Assembly (NCBI GenBank): GCA_002369195.1
Contig: DFEW01000041.1
Location: 10,659 to 35,478 of the forward strand
Source of the DNA: Christensenella sp. UBA3792
Lineage (GTDB): Bacteria > Bacillota > Clostridia > Christensenellales > CAG-138
Direction of reading: 5' to 3'
Length of the DNA: 24,820 bases
Shown: positions 14,670 to 22,470 of the stretch, piece by piece
Position numbering within the stretch: position 1 is the first letter of the stretch
How the letters are laid out: each line of letters begins with the position of its first letter
Program-made: the position numbers and the translations under genes
Notes under the pieces: model-generated
What the model was told of the DNA's origin: nothing
The model's input: only the letters and a program-made list of their open reading frames with translations
Databases searched by the model: none

Positions 14670-16250
14670 TTACAAATATAATCGTATTTGTTCCGCATGG
14701 CGCATCATATGAAAATATATGATCGCGGTCGGAATCAGCACGACCACGGTCAGCGCGATCGCCGTCCACGGCGTACGCAGGATGAGAACCGGAACGACCG
14801 TAAGCGCCACGATGCCGAAGCAGATCAGCATCATGACGAGCACCGAGCCGCTCTGCTTGACGACTTCGGTCTCCGTTTTCCAGTTGAGCCGCGCCATCTT
14901 TGCGTTCACGAACAGACCGATGACGGACGTGCACAGCAGCGCCGCAAGCGGCAGCAGGTACAGCCCGACGATATCGAGCGGCGCAAGCACCGTGCGAAAC
15001 GCGATCGCCAGCACCGTCGCGCACACGACGATCGCCGGTCCCACGAGCAGCAGGTTCACGTACAGCTTGGCGCGCAGCCAGCGATCGGCGGGGATCGGCA
15101 GGTGCTTCGACATCCAGATATACCGTCCCTCCATCGAGATCGCCGAGCTCGTCGTCGGCGAAAGCGTGGCGCAGAAGATCATGACGCCGGTGAGAAGCCC
15201 GCCGGCCGCTTTGCGCAAGCCCATCGAATCGACAAGCTGAATCAGGCGCTGCGAAAAGATCGCGCCCGCAACCGAGAGAATCAGAATCAGGATCGTCCCC
15301 ATGAGCGTGTTGATCACCCATGCCGAGCTGTCGAAGAAGCGCTTCAGTTCCATCCGAAACAGCGCCTGCTCCATGCTCCCCTGCCGCTGCCGCGAGAGGC
15401 GGTAGTTCTTGACGTGGTACCCGCTTGTCAGCCGGTCGTGCACCGCAAGGAACGTGCGGTTCAGGATCCACACATAGAGCACGCACAGCGCGAGCGAGCC
15501 GAGCGAAAACAGCAGAAACTTCGGGACCGAGCCGATCGCGCCGGCAGCGAACCATTGCGCAGGCGGATACACGCGCGAAAGCGTGCGCGACATGCCCTCC
15601 ACATCCGCAAAGATGCGGCTGGTGAGCTGCGGCATCAGGTATGCGCCTGCGACGAACGCGAGCAGGAATACCGTTTTGATCGCGGTCGTAATGCCCTTTT
15701 TATGCTTGCTTGTTGCAAAGATCATGCCGACGAGAATGTCCGCCGCGCTGCCGACGACCAGCGGCGCGACCGGCACGAGCAGCACCATCAGAAGGTACGC
15801 CGGATACTGCCAGACGGGCGGATGCGCGAAGATCGCGTACACGACGCCGCACGGCAGCAGAAACGGCAGCGTATAGACCGCTTCGACCAGATACAGCGCC
15901 AAAAACCGCGCAATCACCACGGTCGACGTGCGCACCGGCATGCCCATCAGCGTGTCGAAATCCGCGAACGCGGACAGCGTCGCGCTGCCCTGCGAGAACG
16001 CCATCACGAGCGCAAACGCGCTCGCCATCGTGCCCATCAGCAAAAACGGCGCTTCCGAAACGCCCTGCATCAGGAAGATCGCCAGCGCGTTCGACGCGGA
16101 CATAAAGCCGTAGGTCACAGCGATGATGCCGATCGCCACGACGCCCATGATCGCGTTGCGGCGCTCGCGCGCGTCCTTTGAACGGCGCATGACCGAAAAG
16201 CGGAACACGCTGTTGACGTATAGCTTGATCAGGATCCACAGCGATTTCAT
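14670..16250 (-). CDS. ABC-2 type exporter permease
   Basis: A 526-residue integral membrane protein with about twelve hydrophobic segments in two halves, separated by a polar stretch near residues 250-300 (YHVKNYRLSRQRQGSMEQ). It resembles large ABC-2 type permeases of Firmicutes that work with a single ATPase. The N-terminus MKSLWILIKLYVNSVFRFSV and the amphipathic MELKRFFDSSAWVINTLMGT are typical coupling-type helices. Its ATG overlaps the ATPase stop as ATGA, so the two subunits are translationally coupled. The substrate cannot be deduced. The gene ends TTATATTTGTAA with no hairpin afterwards, so transcription could run on into cdaA. Confidence 0.85.
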   Translation of the reverse strand: MKSLWILIKLYVNSVFRFSVMRRSKDARERRNAIMGVVAIGIIAVTYGFMSASNALAIFLMQGVSEAPFLLMGTMASAFALVMAFSQGSATLSAFADFDTLMGMPVRTSTVVIARFLALYLVEAVYTLPFLLPCGVVYAIFAHPPVWQYPAYLLMVLLVPVAPLVVGSAADILVGMIFATSKHKKGITTAIKTVFLLAFVAGAYLMPQLTSRIFADVEGMSRTLSRVYPPAQWFAAGAIGSVPKFLLFSLGSLALCVLYVWILNRTFLAVHDRLTSGYHVKNYRLSRQRQGSMEQALFRMELKRFFDSSAWVINTLMGTILILILSVAGAIFSQRLIQLVDSMGLRKAAGGLLTGVMIFCATLSPTTSSAISMEGRYIWMSKHLPIPADRWLRAKLYVNLLLVGPAIVVCATVLAIAFRTVLAPLDIVGLYLLPLAALLCTSVIGLFVNAKMARLNWKTETEVVKQSGSVLVMMLICFGIVALTVVPVLILRTPWTAIALTVVVLIPTAIIYFHMMRHAEQIRLYL

Positions 16251-16963
16251 GCGTCCGTCAACTCCAGGAACAGGTCTTCGAGCGACTGATCGCCGCGCAC
16301 GGTTTCCATATCTCCGCACGCGATCAGCCGGCCTTGCTTGATGATCGCAATCTTGTTGCAGAGCTTTTCCGCGACCTCCAGAACATGCGTCGAAAAGAAG
16401 ATCGCGCTGCCGTGCTCGACCAGCTCGCGCATGATGCTTTTCAGCGTGAACGCCGCCTTCGGATCGAGTCCGACGAACGGTTCGTCGAGCATCAGCAGCT
16501 TCGGTTGCTGCACGAGCGCGCCGATCAGCGCGAGCTTCTGGCACATGCCGTGCGAATAGGAGCTCACGAGGTCGCCGAGCTTCGTTTCGATCTCAAACTG
16601 CGCCGCATACTTCGCGATGCGCTCGTTGCGCGTGCGCTCGTCGATGCCGTAGATGTCGCAGAGAAAATTCAGGTATCCGATGCCGGTCAAAAAGCCGTAC
16701 AGATCGGGATTGTCGGGAATGTAGCGCATAATCCGCTTCGCTTCGAGCGGCTGCGATTTCACCGAAAGCCCGTCGACCGTGATCTCGCCCTGTTCGAATG
16801 GCAGAATGCCGGACACGCATTTGAGCGTCGTCGTCTTGCCCGCGCCGTTGTGTCCGATGAAGCCGTAGATATCGCCCGCTTCAACCGAAAGACTCAGGTC
16901 GTCGACCGCCCGCGGTCCGTTGCCGTAGCTCTTGACGAGGTTCCGGATTTCCAGCATGCTCAT
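16247..16963 (-). CDS. ABC transporter ATP-binding protein
   Basis: A 238-residue ATPase of the multidrug/antibiotic export type. Walker A is GHNGAGKTT near residue 37, the signature region is SSYSHGMCQKLAL (YSHGM replaces the usual LSGGQ, as in many CcmA-like ATPases), Walker B with its glutamate is LLMLDEPFVGLD, and the H-loop is FFSTHVLE. The ATG at 16961-16963 overlaps the yhbY stop as ATGA and has GAGGA about seven bases upstream; a second ATG two codons on is less well placed. It pairs with the permease that follows. Location in the trxB-nth-obg-yhbY operon is unusual for an exporter and suggests constitutive expression. Confidence 0.93.
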   Translation of the reverse strand: MSMLEIRNLVKSYGNGPRAVDDLSLSVEAGDIYGFIGHNGAGKTTTLKCVSGILPFEQGEITVDGLSVKSQPLEAKRIMRYIPDNPDLYGFLTGIGYLNFLCDIYGIDERTRNERIAKYAAQFEIETKLGDLVSSYSHGMCQKLALIGALVQQPKLLMLDEPFVGLDPKAAFTLKSIMRELVEHGSAIFFSTHVLEVAEKLCNKIAIIKQGRLIACGDMETVRGDQSLEDLFLELTDA

Positions 16964-17232
16964 GCGTCTTCCTCTTTCTGCCGGTACAGCACGAGCTTTC
17001 TGCCGATGCACTGAATGACCTCGGCGTCCGTCGCCTGTGCCAGCTGTTCCGCCGCTTCCTTGGCGGACAGCTCGCTCGTTTCGAGCACGGAAAGCTTGAT
17101 GAGCTCGCGCTTTTTCAGCGCCGCGTCGACCGCTTCGATGAGCGGTTCGGTGATGTTCTCCTTGCCGATCTGAAAGATCGCCGTCAAGGTGTTCGCCTGC
17201 TTGCGCAGTTCGGCACGTTCTCTTCCTGTCAT
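16960..17232 (-). CDS. yhbY: YhbY-family (CRS1-YhbY/CRM) RNA-binding protein
   Basis: A 90-residue single CRM-domain protein associated with the pre-50S ribosomal subunit. It has the family opening MTGRERAELRKQANTL, the loop FQIGKENI (a variant of the usual GxxG nucleic-acid loop, which typically reads GKGG), and a conserved end QCIGRKLVLYRQ. Length is normal. The SD (AAGGAG) includes the obg stop codon, and the stop overlaps the following ATPase start, so it is translationally linked on both sides. Obg followed by yhbY is a recurrent Bacillota order, which supports a ribosome assembly role. Confidence 0.93.
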   Translation of the reverse strand: MTGRERAELRKQANTLTAIFQIGKENITEPLIEAVDAALKKRELIKLSVLETSELSAKEAAEQLAQATDAEVIQCIGRKLVLYRQKEEDA

Positions 17233-17244
17233 ACAAAAATCTCC

Positions 17245-18516
17245 TTAGTCGGTAAAATCAAATTCCCATTCGCCGAGGCGAATCGTGTCCCCGTCCGCGG
17301 CGCCCATCTCGCGCAGCGCGGAGATGATGCCGGTCTTGATCAATAGCTGCTGGAATCGGCGCATCGAAACATCGTCCTCCGGATCGGTCGTATCGAGAAT
17401 ACGCTCCACGTCGCCGCCCTCGACCACATACACGCCCGCGTCGTCGCGATGCACGGTAAAGCCCTTTTCGTACTGCGCCTCGCTCACAAGGTCCGTTTCG
17501 TCGTACACGCGCACCGGCGGCAGCGTATCGAGCAGGCGCAGGATCGCGTCGAGCATCGGCTCAAATCCCTGCACCGTCGCGGCGGACACCGCGAACACCT
17601 CGACGCCCTGCGGTTCGAGCTGCGCCTTGATGCGCATAAAGCCCTCCTCCGCGCCGGGGATGTCCATCTTGTTGCAGACGACAATCTGCGGCAGCGCGGC
17701 GAGCGCTTCGGAAAACTTCGACAGCTCGGCATTGATCTTTTCGTAGTCGTCGAGCGGATCGCGCAGTTCGCTGCCCGACGCGTCGAGCACATGCACGAGG
17801 ATGCGCGTGCGCTCGATGTGCCGCAAAAAGTCGTGTCCGAGTCCCGCGCCTTCCGCCGCGCCTTCGATCAGTCCCGGAATGTCCGCCATCACAAACGAGC
17901 GTCCGTGCCGCGTCGCCACGCCGAGGTTCGGCGTCAGCGTCGTGAAATGGTACGCCGCGATCTTCGGTCTTGCCGCGGTCAGCACCGAAAGGATCGTCGA
18001 CTTGCCGACCGACGGAAGCCCGATGATGCCGACATCCGCGATCGTCTTGAGCTCCAGCTCGACCTGACGTTCCTCGGTCTTGATGCCGTTTTGCGCAAAG
18101 CGCGGCGCCTGCTTGGTTGCGGTCGCAAAGCGCGCGTTTCCCTTGCCGCCGCGTCCGCCGTACAGCACGGTGCGCGTCTTGCCCGCCTCGCTCATGTCCG
18201 CAACGATGCTGCCGGTCTCGATATCGCGCACGATCGTGCCGACCGGCACCTTGATGATCATGTCCTCGCCGTTCGCGCCCGCCTGCAGCTCCGCCCTGCC
18301 GGGCTCGCCGTCCTTGGCGCGGAAGTGCCGGTAGCGCTTGAAGTCCAGAAGCGTGGACTGCTGCGGGTCCGCAACGAAGATGACGCTGCCGCCCCGTCCG
18401 CCGTCGCCGCCGGAGGGACCGCCCTTCATCACGTACTTTTCGCGGTGAAACGCCGCGCATCCGTCGCCGCCGTTTCCCGCCTTGATCCAGATGGTTGCCT
18501 TATCGATGAACTGCAT
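17245..18516 (-). CDS. obg: GTPase Obg/CgtA
   Basis: A 423-residue GTPase required for late 50S maturation and stress control. The N-terminal glycine-rich Obg fold spans residues 1-158 (KAGNGGDGCAAFHREKYV, GGPSGGDGGRGG, GGRGGKGNARFATATKQAPR). The G domain follows with GLPSVGKST (G1), TTLTPNLG (G2), DIPGLIEGAAEGAGLG (G3), NKMD (G4) and SAA (G5). A C-terminal OCT domain of about 80 residues (FTVHRDDAGVYVVEG...GEWEFDFTD) is present, as in other Firmicutes. The ATG is preceded by AAAGGAG ten bases upstream, inside the end of nth, with which it overlaps by 17 bases. The stop codon is part of the SD of yhbY. Confidence 0.97.
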   Translation of the reverse strand: MQFIDKATIWIKAGNGGDGCAAFHREKYVMKGGPSGGDGGRGGSVIFVADPQQSTLLDFKRYRHFRAKDGEPGRAELQAGANGEDMIIKVPVGTIVRDIETGSIVADMSEAGKTRTVLYGGRGGKGNARFATATKQAPRFAQNGIKTEERQVELELKTIADVGIIGLPSVGKSTILSVLTAARPKIAAYHFTTLTPNLGVATRHGRSFVMADIPGLIEGAAEGAGLGHDFLRHIERTRILVHVLDASGSELRDPLDDYEKINAELSKFSEALAALPQIVVCNKMDIPGAEEGFMRIKAQLEPQGVEVFAVSAATVQGFEPMLDAILRLLDTLPPVRVYDETDLVSEAQYEKGFTVHRDDAGVYVVEGGDVERILDTTDPEDDVSMRRFQQLLIKTGIISALREMGAADGDTIRLGEWEFDFTD

Positions 18517-19132
18517 ATTCGCAAATCTCCTTTAACGGGCAGGTGTCGCACTTCGGTCTCTGTGCCGCGCAGACCTGCCTTCCGTGATAAATCAGCCAGT
18601 GATGCGCCGCGCCCCAGTCCGATTCGGGGATGTGCGCCATCAGCTGCTGTTCGGTTTTCTCTACGTCCTTCGCCTCGGTCAGCCCGATGCGGTTTGCGAC
18701 GCGAAACACGTGCGTGTCCACCGCGATCGCGGGCACGCCGAACGCATTCGAAAGCACGACGTTCGCCGTCTTTCGTCCGACGCCCGGAAGTTCCGTAAGC
18801 TGTTCGCGCGTCTGCGGCACCTCGCCGTTGTACCGTTCGACGAGGATCCTGCTCATCGCAAGGATATTTTTGCCCTTGTTGCGATAGACGCCGCAGCTTT
18901 TGATGTACGGCTCGAGCGTCTCAAAGTCGAGCGACGCGAACGCCTCCGCGGTGTTGTACAGCGGAAACAGCACGTCGGTGCATTTGTTCACCTGCTTATC
19001 CGTGCACTGCGCCGACAGCATCGTCGCCACGAGCAGCTCAAACGGCGAGGAAAAATGCAGGGCGGGCTTTGCGTCCGGATAGGTTTCCTTCAGGATGCGC
19101 AGGACTTCGCCGCGCTTCTGTTCACTTAACAC
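18500..19132 (-). CDS. nth: Endonuclease III (DNA N-glycosylase / AP lyase)
   Basis: A 210-residue base-excision repair enzyme that removes oxidised pyrimidines. The helix-hairpin-helix ELPGVGRKTANVVLSNAF carries catalytic Lys121, and VDTHVFRV carries Asp139, one position from the E. coli residues. The [4Fe-4S] cluster loop is complete: C188-x6-C195-x2-C198-x5-C204. I chose a GTG start at 19130-19132 because GGAGG lies six bases upstream and MLSEQKRGEVL matches family openings. It overlaps the trxB stop by 11 bases and obg by 17 bases, so it sits fully inside a coupled operon. The longer frame upstream lies inside trxB. Confidence 0.96.
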   Translation of the reverse strand: MLSEQKRGEVLRILKETYPDAKPALHFSSPFELLVATMLSAQCTDKQVNKCTDVLFPLYNTAEAFASLDFETLEPYIKSCGVYRNKGKNILAMSRILVERYNGEVPQTREQLTELPGVGRKTANVVLSNAFGVPAIAVDTHVFRVANRIGLTEAKDVEKTEQQLMAHIPESDWGAAHHWLIYHGRQVCAAQRPKCDTCPLKEICEYAVHR

Positions 19133-20033
19133 GGCACGCCTCCATCGCATAGGTTGCGGCAACCGCGCCGTCCGCGCAGGCGGTCACGACCTGCCGCAGC
19201 GGTGTATTTCGCACGTCGCCCGCCGCGAACACGCCCTTGACGCTCGTTTCCATGTGCGCGTCGGTCTCGACGCTGCCGTTTTCGGCAAGCCGCACCTGCC
19301 CGTTCAAAAGTTCGGTGCGCGGCACGATGCCGACCGCCACGAACGCGCCGTCCGTCATGAGTTCGCTGACCTCGCCGGTGACGCGGTTCTTCAGACGGAT
19401 GCCCGAGAGCTTGTCCTCGCCGAGAAACGCTTCCGGCACGCTGTTCCAGACGAACGTGATGTTCTCCGCCGCCTTCGCCGCGTCCGCCAGAATCGCGCTC
19501 GCGCGCAGCTCGTCGCGGCGGTGCACGACGTACACCTGCTTGCAGAGCTTCGCAAGGTAAAGCGCATCGGAAATCGCGGTATCGCCGCCGCCGATGACCG
19601 TCGCCGTGCGGTTCTTATAGAATGCGCCGTCGCAGGTCGCGCAATACGAAATCCCGTGGCCGGTCAGCCGCGCCTCGCCCTCGACGCCGAGCGCTTTGGG
19701 CTGTGCGCCGGTTGCGAAGATCACGGTCTTTGCCTCGACCGTCTTGCCGTTAAACGAGAAGCGCTTCGGATCGCCCGAAAGGTCAAGGTCCGAAACCGAA
19801 CCGTACTCGATCGCGAGCCCGAACGCGGTCGCATGCGCCTCGAAGCGCGCCGCAAGCGCATATCCGTCCGGTCCGTCCGAGATGCCGGGATAATTGTCGA
19901 TCTGATGCGTCTTGACAATCTGCCCGCCGGTAAACATTTCCTCATATAAACGCACGTTCGCGCCGCCGCGCACGGCATACAACCCGGCCGCAAGACCCGC
20001 CGGTCCGCCGCCGATGATTGCGATATCCAACAT
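19122..20033 (-). CDS. trxB: Thioredoxin reductase
   Basis: A 303-residue flavoenzyme that passes electrons from NADPH to thioredoxin. FAD motif: IIGGGPAGLAAGLYA at the N-terminus. Redox-active CATC is at residues 131-134 (YCATCDGAF). The NADPH site has VIGGGDTAISDALYLA and the phosphate-binding VHRRDELRAS. The C-terminal FAD motif is GVFAAGDVRNTPLRQ. All key residues are present and length is normal. The ATG has GGAG about nine bases upstream. It is the first gene of the trxB-nth-obg-yhbY-ABC operon and has a strong promoter. No thioredoxin gene is in the window. Confidence 0.96.
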   Translation of the reverse strand: MLDIAIIGGGPAGLAAGLYAVRGGANVRLYEEMFTGGQIVKTHQIDNYPGISDGPDGYALAARFEAHATAFGLAIEYGSVSDLDLSGDPKRFSFNGKTVEAKTVIFATGAQPKALGVEGEARLTGHGISYCATCDGAFYKNRTATVIGGGDTAISDALYLAKLCKQVYVVHRRDELRASAILADAAKAAENITFVWNSVPEAFLGEDKLSGIRLKNRVTGEVSELMTDGAFVAVGIVPRTELLNGQVRLAENGSVETDAHMETSVKGVFAAGDVRNTPLRQVVTACADGAVAATYAMEACRVK

Positions 20034-20070
20034 AACCGTTTTCTCCGTTTCCGTAAAATTTCACAGATAC

Positions 20071-20099
20071 AGTATACCGATTTTACGCACACCGGTCAA
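20071..20099 (-). promoter_or_regulatory. Promoter of the trxB-nth-obg-yhbY-ABC operon
   Basis: On the minus strand TTGACC (20094-20099), exactly 17 bases, then TATACT (20071-20076). The leader is about 30 bases. This is one of the closest matches to the housekeeping consensus in the window, and no other promoter is apparent until cdaA. Confidence 0.87.
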
Positions 20100-20136
20100 G
20101 CCCGCCGCGCGTTCGTTTTCAACATGTTTGCAATTC

Positions 20137-20165
20137 AAAAAAGCCGCTGCAAACCGCAACGGCTT
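20137..20165 (-). terminator. Terminator of the PI-PLC operon
   Basis: On the minus strand AAGCCGTTGC-GGTTT-GCAGCGGCTT, a 10-bp stem with one G-U pair, is followed by TTTT. It lies ten bases after the stop codon of the last gene and upstream of the trxB promoter. Confidence 0.92.
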
Positions 20166-20175
20166 TAGGAAAACC

Positions 20176-21048
20176 TCAGTTGTCAAATGTGATGCTCTTT
20201 GCCCAGCGAAAGATCGTCGGACGCAGGCGAACCGCGTTTTCGATGAATGTCACAAAGAAGACCGACCAGTACGCGTCCGGTCCCTTGACCGGCACGATCA
20301 CGGAATAATAGGTTTCGCCGGACTCTTCGCTCGTATACCGGTACTCGATATACGGTATGCCGTCCTGCGTCTTGATCTCGCCGCCGTCCGGCTTGATCGC
20401 GTCCGCGTAATCTTCCAGCGTCCAGTCGGACAGTTCCGGAAACATGGTGAATGAATCGCGCTGCAGATACACGCCGCAGTAATCCGATTCGAAACTCGCG
20501 TCCAGATCGTCCTCCGACGTCTCGATGAACTCGTCGGACAGCGTGATCGAAAGGTTCTGCACCTTGAAGGTCCGATCGTGCGCGCCCGTATCCGCGTTCT
20601 TTTTCTGCATATACATCTTCACGGCGAACCGCGCGCCCGCCGCAGCCAGAACCGTGACCAGCACAAGAAGGATCACCAGAACGAACGGCTTCTTTTTCTG
20701 CGGGACCGCCTTCTGCGCTTCGATCTGCGCGGCGATGCTGCTGTCGAACAAAAAGGCGGTGTTCCCCGTGCGCAAAAAGACGCATTCGCCGGTCAGGGTC
20801 ACGTCCGCGTCGCCTTCCGGCAGATCGTACCGGTCCGCCTGCTCCGCGTCCTCGGCAGCGACAAGGATGCGTACCGGCTCGCTGCCGACCGCAAAGACGG
20901 TCGAGCCGCCGTTGTTCAGCGTTCCGACTTCGCGGCATGCTTCGCTTCCGATCGCCGCATCCGTCGCGTTCGGATCGGTGACATAAACCTTGCATACGCT
21001 CTTCGGCGCGACGTTGTTTTCGGCTCTTATGATGGTAACAGTGCGCAT
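20176..21048 (-). CDS. Single-pass membrane protein of unknown function
   Basis: I do not recognise this 290-residue protein. About 120 N-terminal residues have a cytoplasmic character, with a cysteine pair region (KSVCKVYV, EACREVG) and strand-rich sequence. A basic KKK stop at 118-120 precedes one transmembrane helix at about 121-143 (PFVLVILLVLVTVLAAAGAR). About 145 residues outside follow, with acidic patches (FIETSEDDLDASFESDY) and a strand-rich end (GIPYIEYRYTSEESGETYYS). No catalytic motif is visible. The ATG has AGAGG six bases upstream, and it follows the lipoprotein by 17 bases. It is the last gene before the operon's terminator. The topology suggests a sensor or a partner of the lipoprotein and PI-PLC-like enzyme; this is inference. 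Confidence 0.75.
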   Translation of the reverse strand: MRTVTIIRAENNVAPKSVCKVYVTDPNATDAAIGSEACREVGTLNNGGSTVFAVGSEPVRILVAAEDAEQADRYDLPEGDADVTLTGECVFLRTGNTAFLFDSSIAAQIEAQKAVPQKKKPFVLVILLVLVTVLAAAGARFAVKMYMQKKNADTGAHDRTFKVQNLSITLSDEFIETSEDDLDASFESDYCGVYLQRDSFTMFPELSDWTLEDYADAIKPDGGEIKTQDGIPYIEYRYTSEESGETYYSVIVPVKGPDAYWSVFFVTFIENAVRLRPTIFRWAKSITFDN

Positions 21049-21065
21049 ATCATACCTCTTCCCGA

Positions 21066-21389
21066 TTATTCGATGCCGGAGATGTTGTGCGATTCGATTG
21101 CGACCGTCACGTCGTGATCCGGCATCATAAAGGTGTAGATCAGAAAGCCGTCCGCCTCGCCCTGCGGCTGCAGCGCCGTTCCATCCAGAATCACATCCTG
21201 GATCTCGTCGAACACAATCCCCTTTTTGAGCGTCACGGTCTCGCCCCGCCGCGCCGCTTCCGGCGCGTCGACAAAGCCGGGCTTGCAGTTGTCGTACACG
21301 ATCCGATAGGTCTTTGCACAGCCGAACGCGGGCAGCATGCCGAGCGTCAGCGCGCCGAGCAGCAGAATGCGCAAAAGCGAATGTCTCAC
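21066..21389 (-). CDS. Small lipoprotein with an InlB-like repeat strand motif
   Basis: A 107-residue predicted lipoprotein. The N-terminus has a basic start, a hydrophobic helix and a lipobox, LPAFGC, placing the lipidated cysteine at residue 24. The mature part of about 83 residues has the pattern of a single divergent InlB B-repeat or bacterial-repeat domain (GETVTLKKG early and YTFMMPDHDVTVAI at the end; 'MPDHDVTV' is typical). Such beta domains usually bind or space other domains. I chose the GTG at 21387-21389 with GGAGGG nine bases upstream; the longer frame runs into the PI-PLC gene. It lies 16 bases after that gene and 17 before the next. Its function is unknown. Confidence 0.7.
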   Translation of the reverse strand: MRHSLLRILLLGALTLGMLPAFGCAKTYRIVYDNCKPGFVDAPEAARRGETVTLKKGIVFDEIQDVILDGTALQPQGEADGFLIYTFMMPDHDVTVAIESHNISGIE

Positions 21390-21405
21390 GGTGCGATCCC
21401 TCCGA

Positions 21406-22398
21406 TCAGAAATTTTGTTCGTAGATGTGCGCGGCAAGCGTCGCATCGGCAAAATCGATGACAATCCAGCCGTGCAGCGCGTCGGTCGCAAGCAGCTTCC
21501 GGTTCAGCGTCTTCGCAAACGCGTACGGGTGCCCGTATGCTGCCGTTCCCTTGGTGGACAGGAAGTGGATCGCAGCGGCATCCGCGCCGGTCCGGTCGGC
21601 ATTCAGCCCTTCGATGAACGCGTTCCATTTGTCGACCGCATCATAGGCGTAGCGATCCTGCACATACAGCGTATACGCGCCGTTGTCATGCACCGCAACA
21701 TGCTTGCTCACATCGTCGTGCGCGCCCTGATCGTCCCACAGCAGCGGGATCCCGCTGTCCGTTCCGAGGTTCGCCTCGTCCGCATAGCGGCGCATCAGCA
21801 CAAGCTTGCCGCGCGCCTCCCCGACCGTCGGGATGCGGTCGGTCAGCAGCCAGCGATCCGGCTGCCGATCGATATACGCGTGCAGCAGGCGCTGAAACTG
21901 CGCGACGCTCTCGTCGCCGTGCTCCTGCTTGACCGCAAAGACGACCGTTTCGGTCGGATGCGCCGACAGGAACGCATAGCAATCGTTCAGCACCGCGTCA
22001 AGATACAGGTTCCCCGCCCACGGGAAGCCGGAGGTCGTGCAGTTCGTGAAGCCGTGCATCAGCTTGAGCCGCTCGCCGTCCGCGCCGAGCCGGATATCGA
22101 GGTATCGAATCCCCGCGTCCAGCTGACCGCCGACCGACAGCGCCTGACACTTGGTCACAAACGCGAGCTGCACGTTCGCCGTCGCGCAGTCGTGCGCACC
22201 GGGCAGTGTGACTTCGGACAGCAGCTTTCCGTCGTCGAGCCGCGCCATCCAGTCCGCCGAGCCCTCGACCGCGGTACGATCCGCCGTTTCGAACGCCGGC
22301 ACAACGTACAGCAGAACGCCGGCCGTCAGCATCAGCAGCAGCGGCAGAATCCACAGGATATGCAGCAATTTGATCGCGCGAAACCGTTTCTGTTTCAT
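21406..22398 (-). CDS. Membrane-anchored phosphatidylinositol-specific phospholipase C-like protein
   Basis: A 330-residue protein with an N-terminal membrane anchor at residues 11-33 and a PI-PLC X-type TIM-barrel outside the cell. Catalytic positions known from Bacillus PI-PLC are present: LPGAHD with His69-Asp70, YLDIRLG with Asp101 and Arg103, and KLMHGF with His115. FAVKQEHGDES and LVLMRRYADE match later barrel strands. Known members cleave phosphatidylinositol or related lipids without metal; the true substrate here could be a GPI-like or other glycolipid. It is shorter than eukaryotic PLCs and has no SH3 or repeat domain. The ATG has AAAGGGG upstream. It sits mid-operon after the DUF3885 gene, 72 bases downstream, with no promoter or terminator between. 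Confidence 0.85.
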   Translation of the reverse strand: MKQKRFRAIKLLHILWILPLLLMLTAGVLLYVVPAFETADRTAVEGSADWMARLDDGKLLSEVTLPGAHDCATANVQLAFVTKCQALSVGGQLDAGIRYLDIRLGADGERLKLMHGFTNCTTSGFPWAGNLYLDAVLNDCYAFLSAHPTETVVFAVKQEHGDESVAQFQRLLHAYIDRQPDRWLLTDRIPTVGEARGKLVLMRRYADEANLGTDSGIPLLWDDQGAHDDVSKHVAVHDNGAYTLYVQDRYAYDAVDKWNAFIEGLNADRTGADAAAIHFLSTKGTAAYGHPYAFAKTLNRKLLATDALHGWIVIDFADATLAAHIYEQNF

Positions 22399-22470
22399 TT
22401 CGTTTCCCCTTTCTGTCTGTCCGGCAGCTTCAAAAGCCGTCTGCCGTTCATCTGTTCTTATTCAGATCGT

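Noticed and set aside
14688..16181. Plus-strand open frame of 497 codons antisense to the ABC permease
   Set aside because: Its His/Arg/Asp-rich product is the expected complement of a hydrophobic membrane protein.
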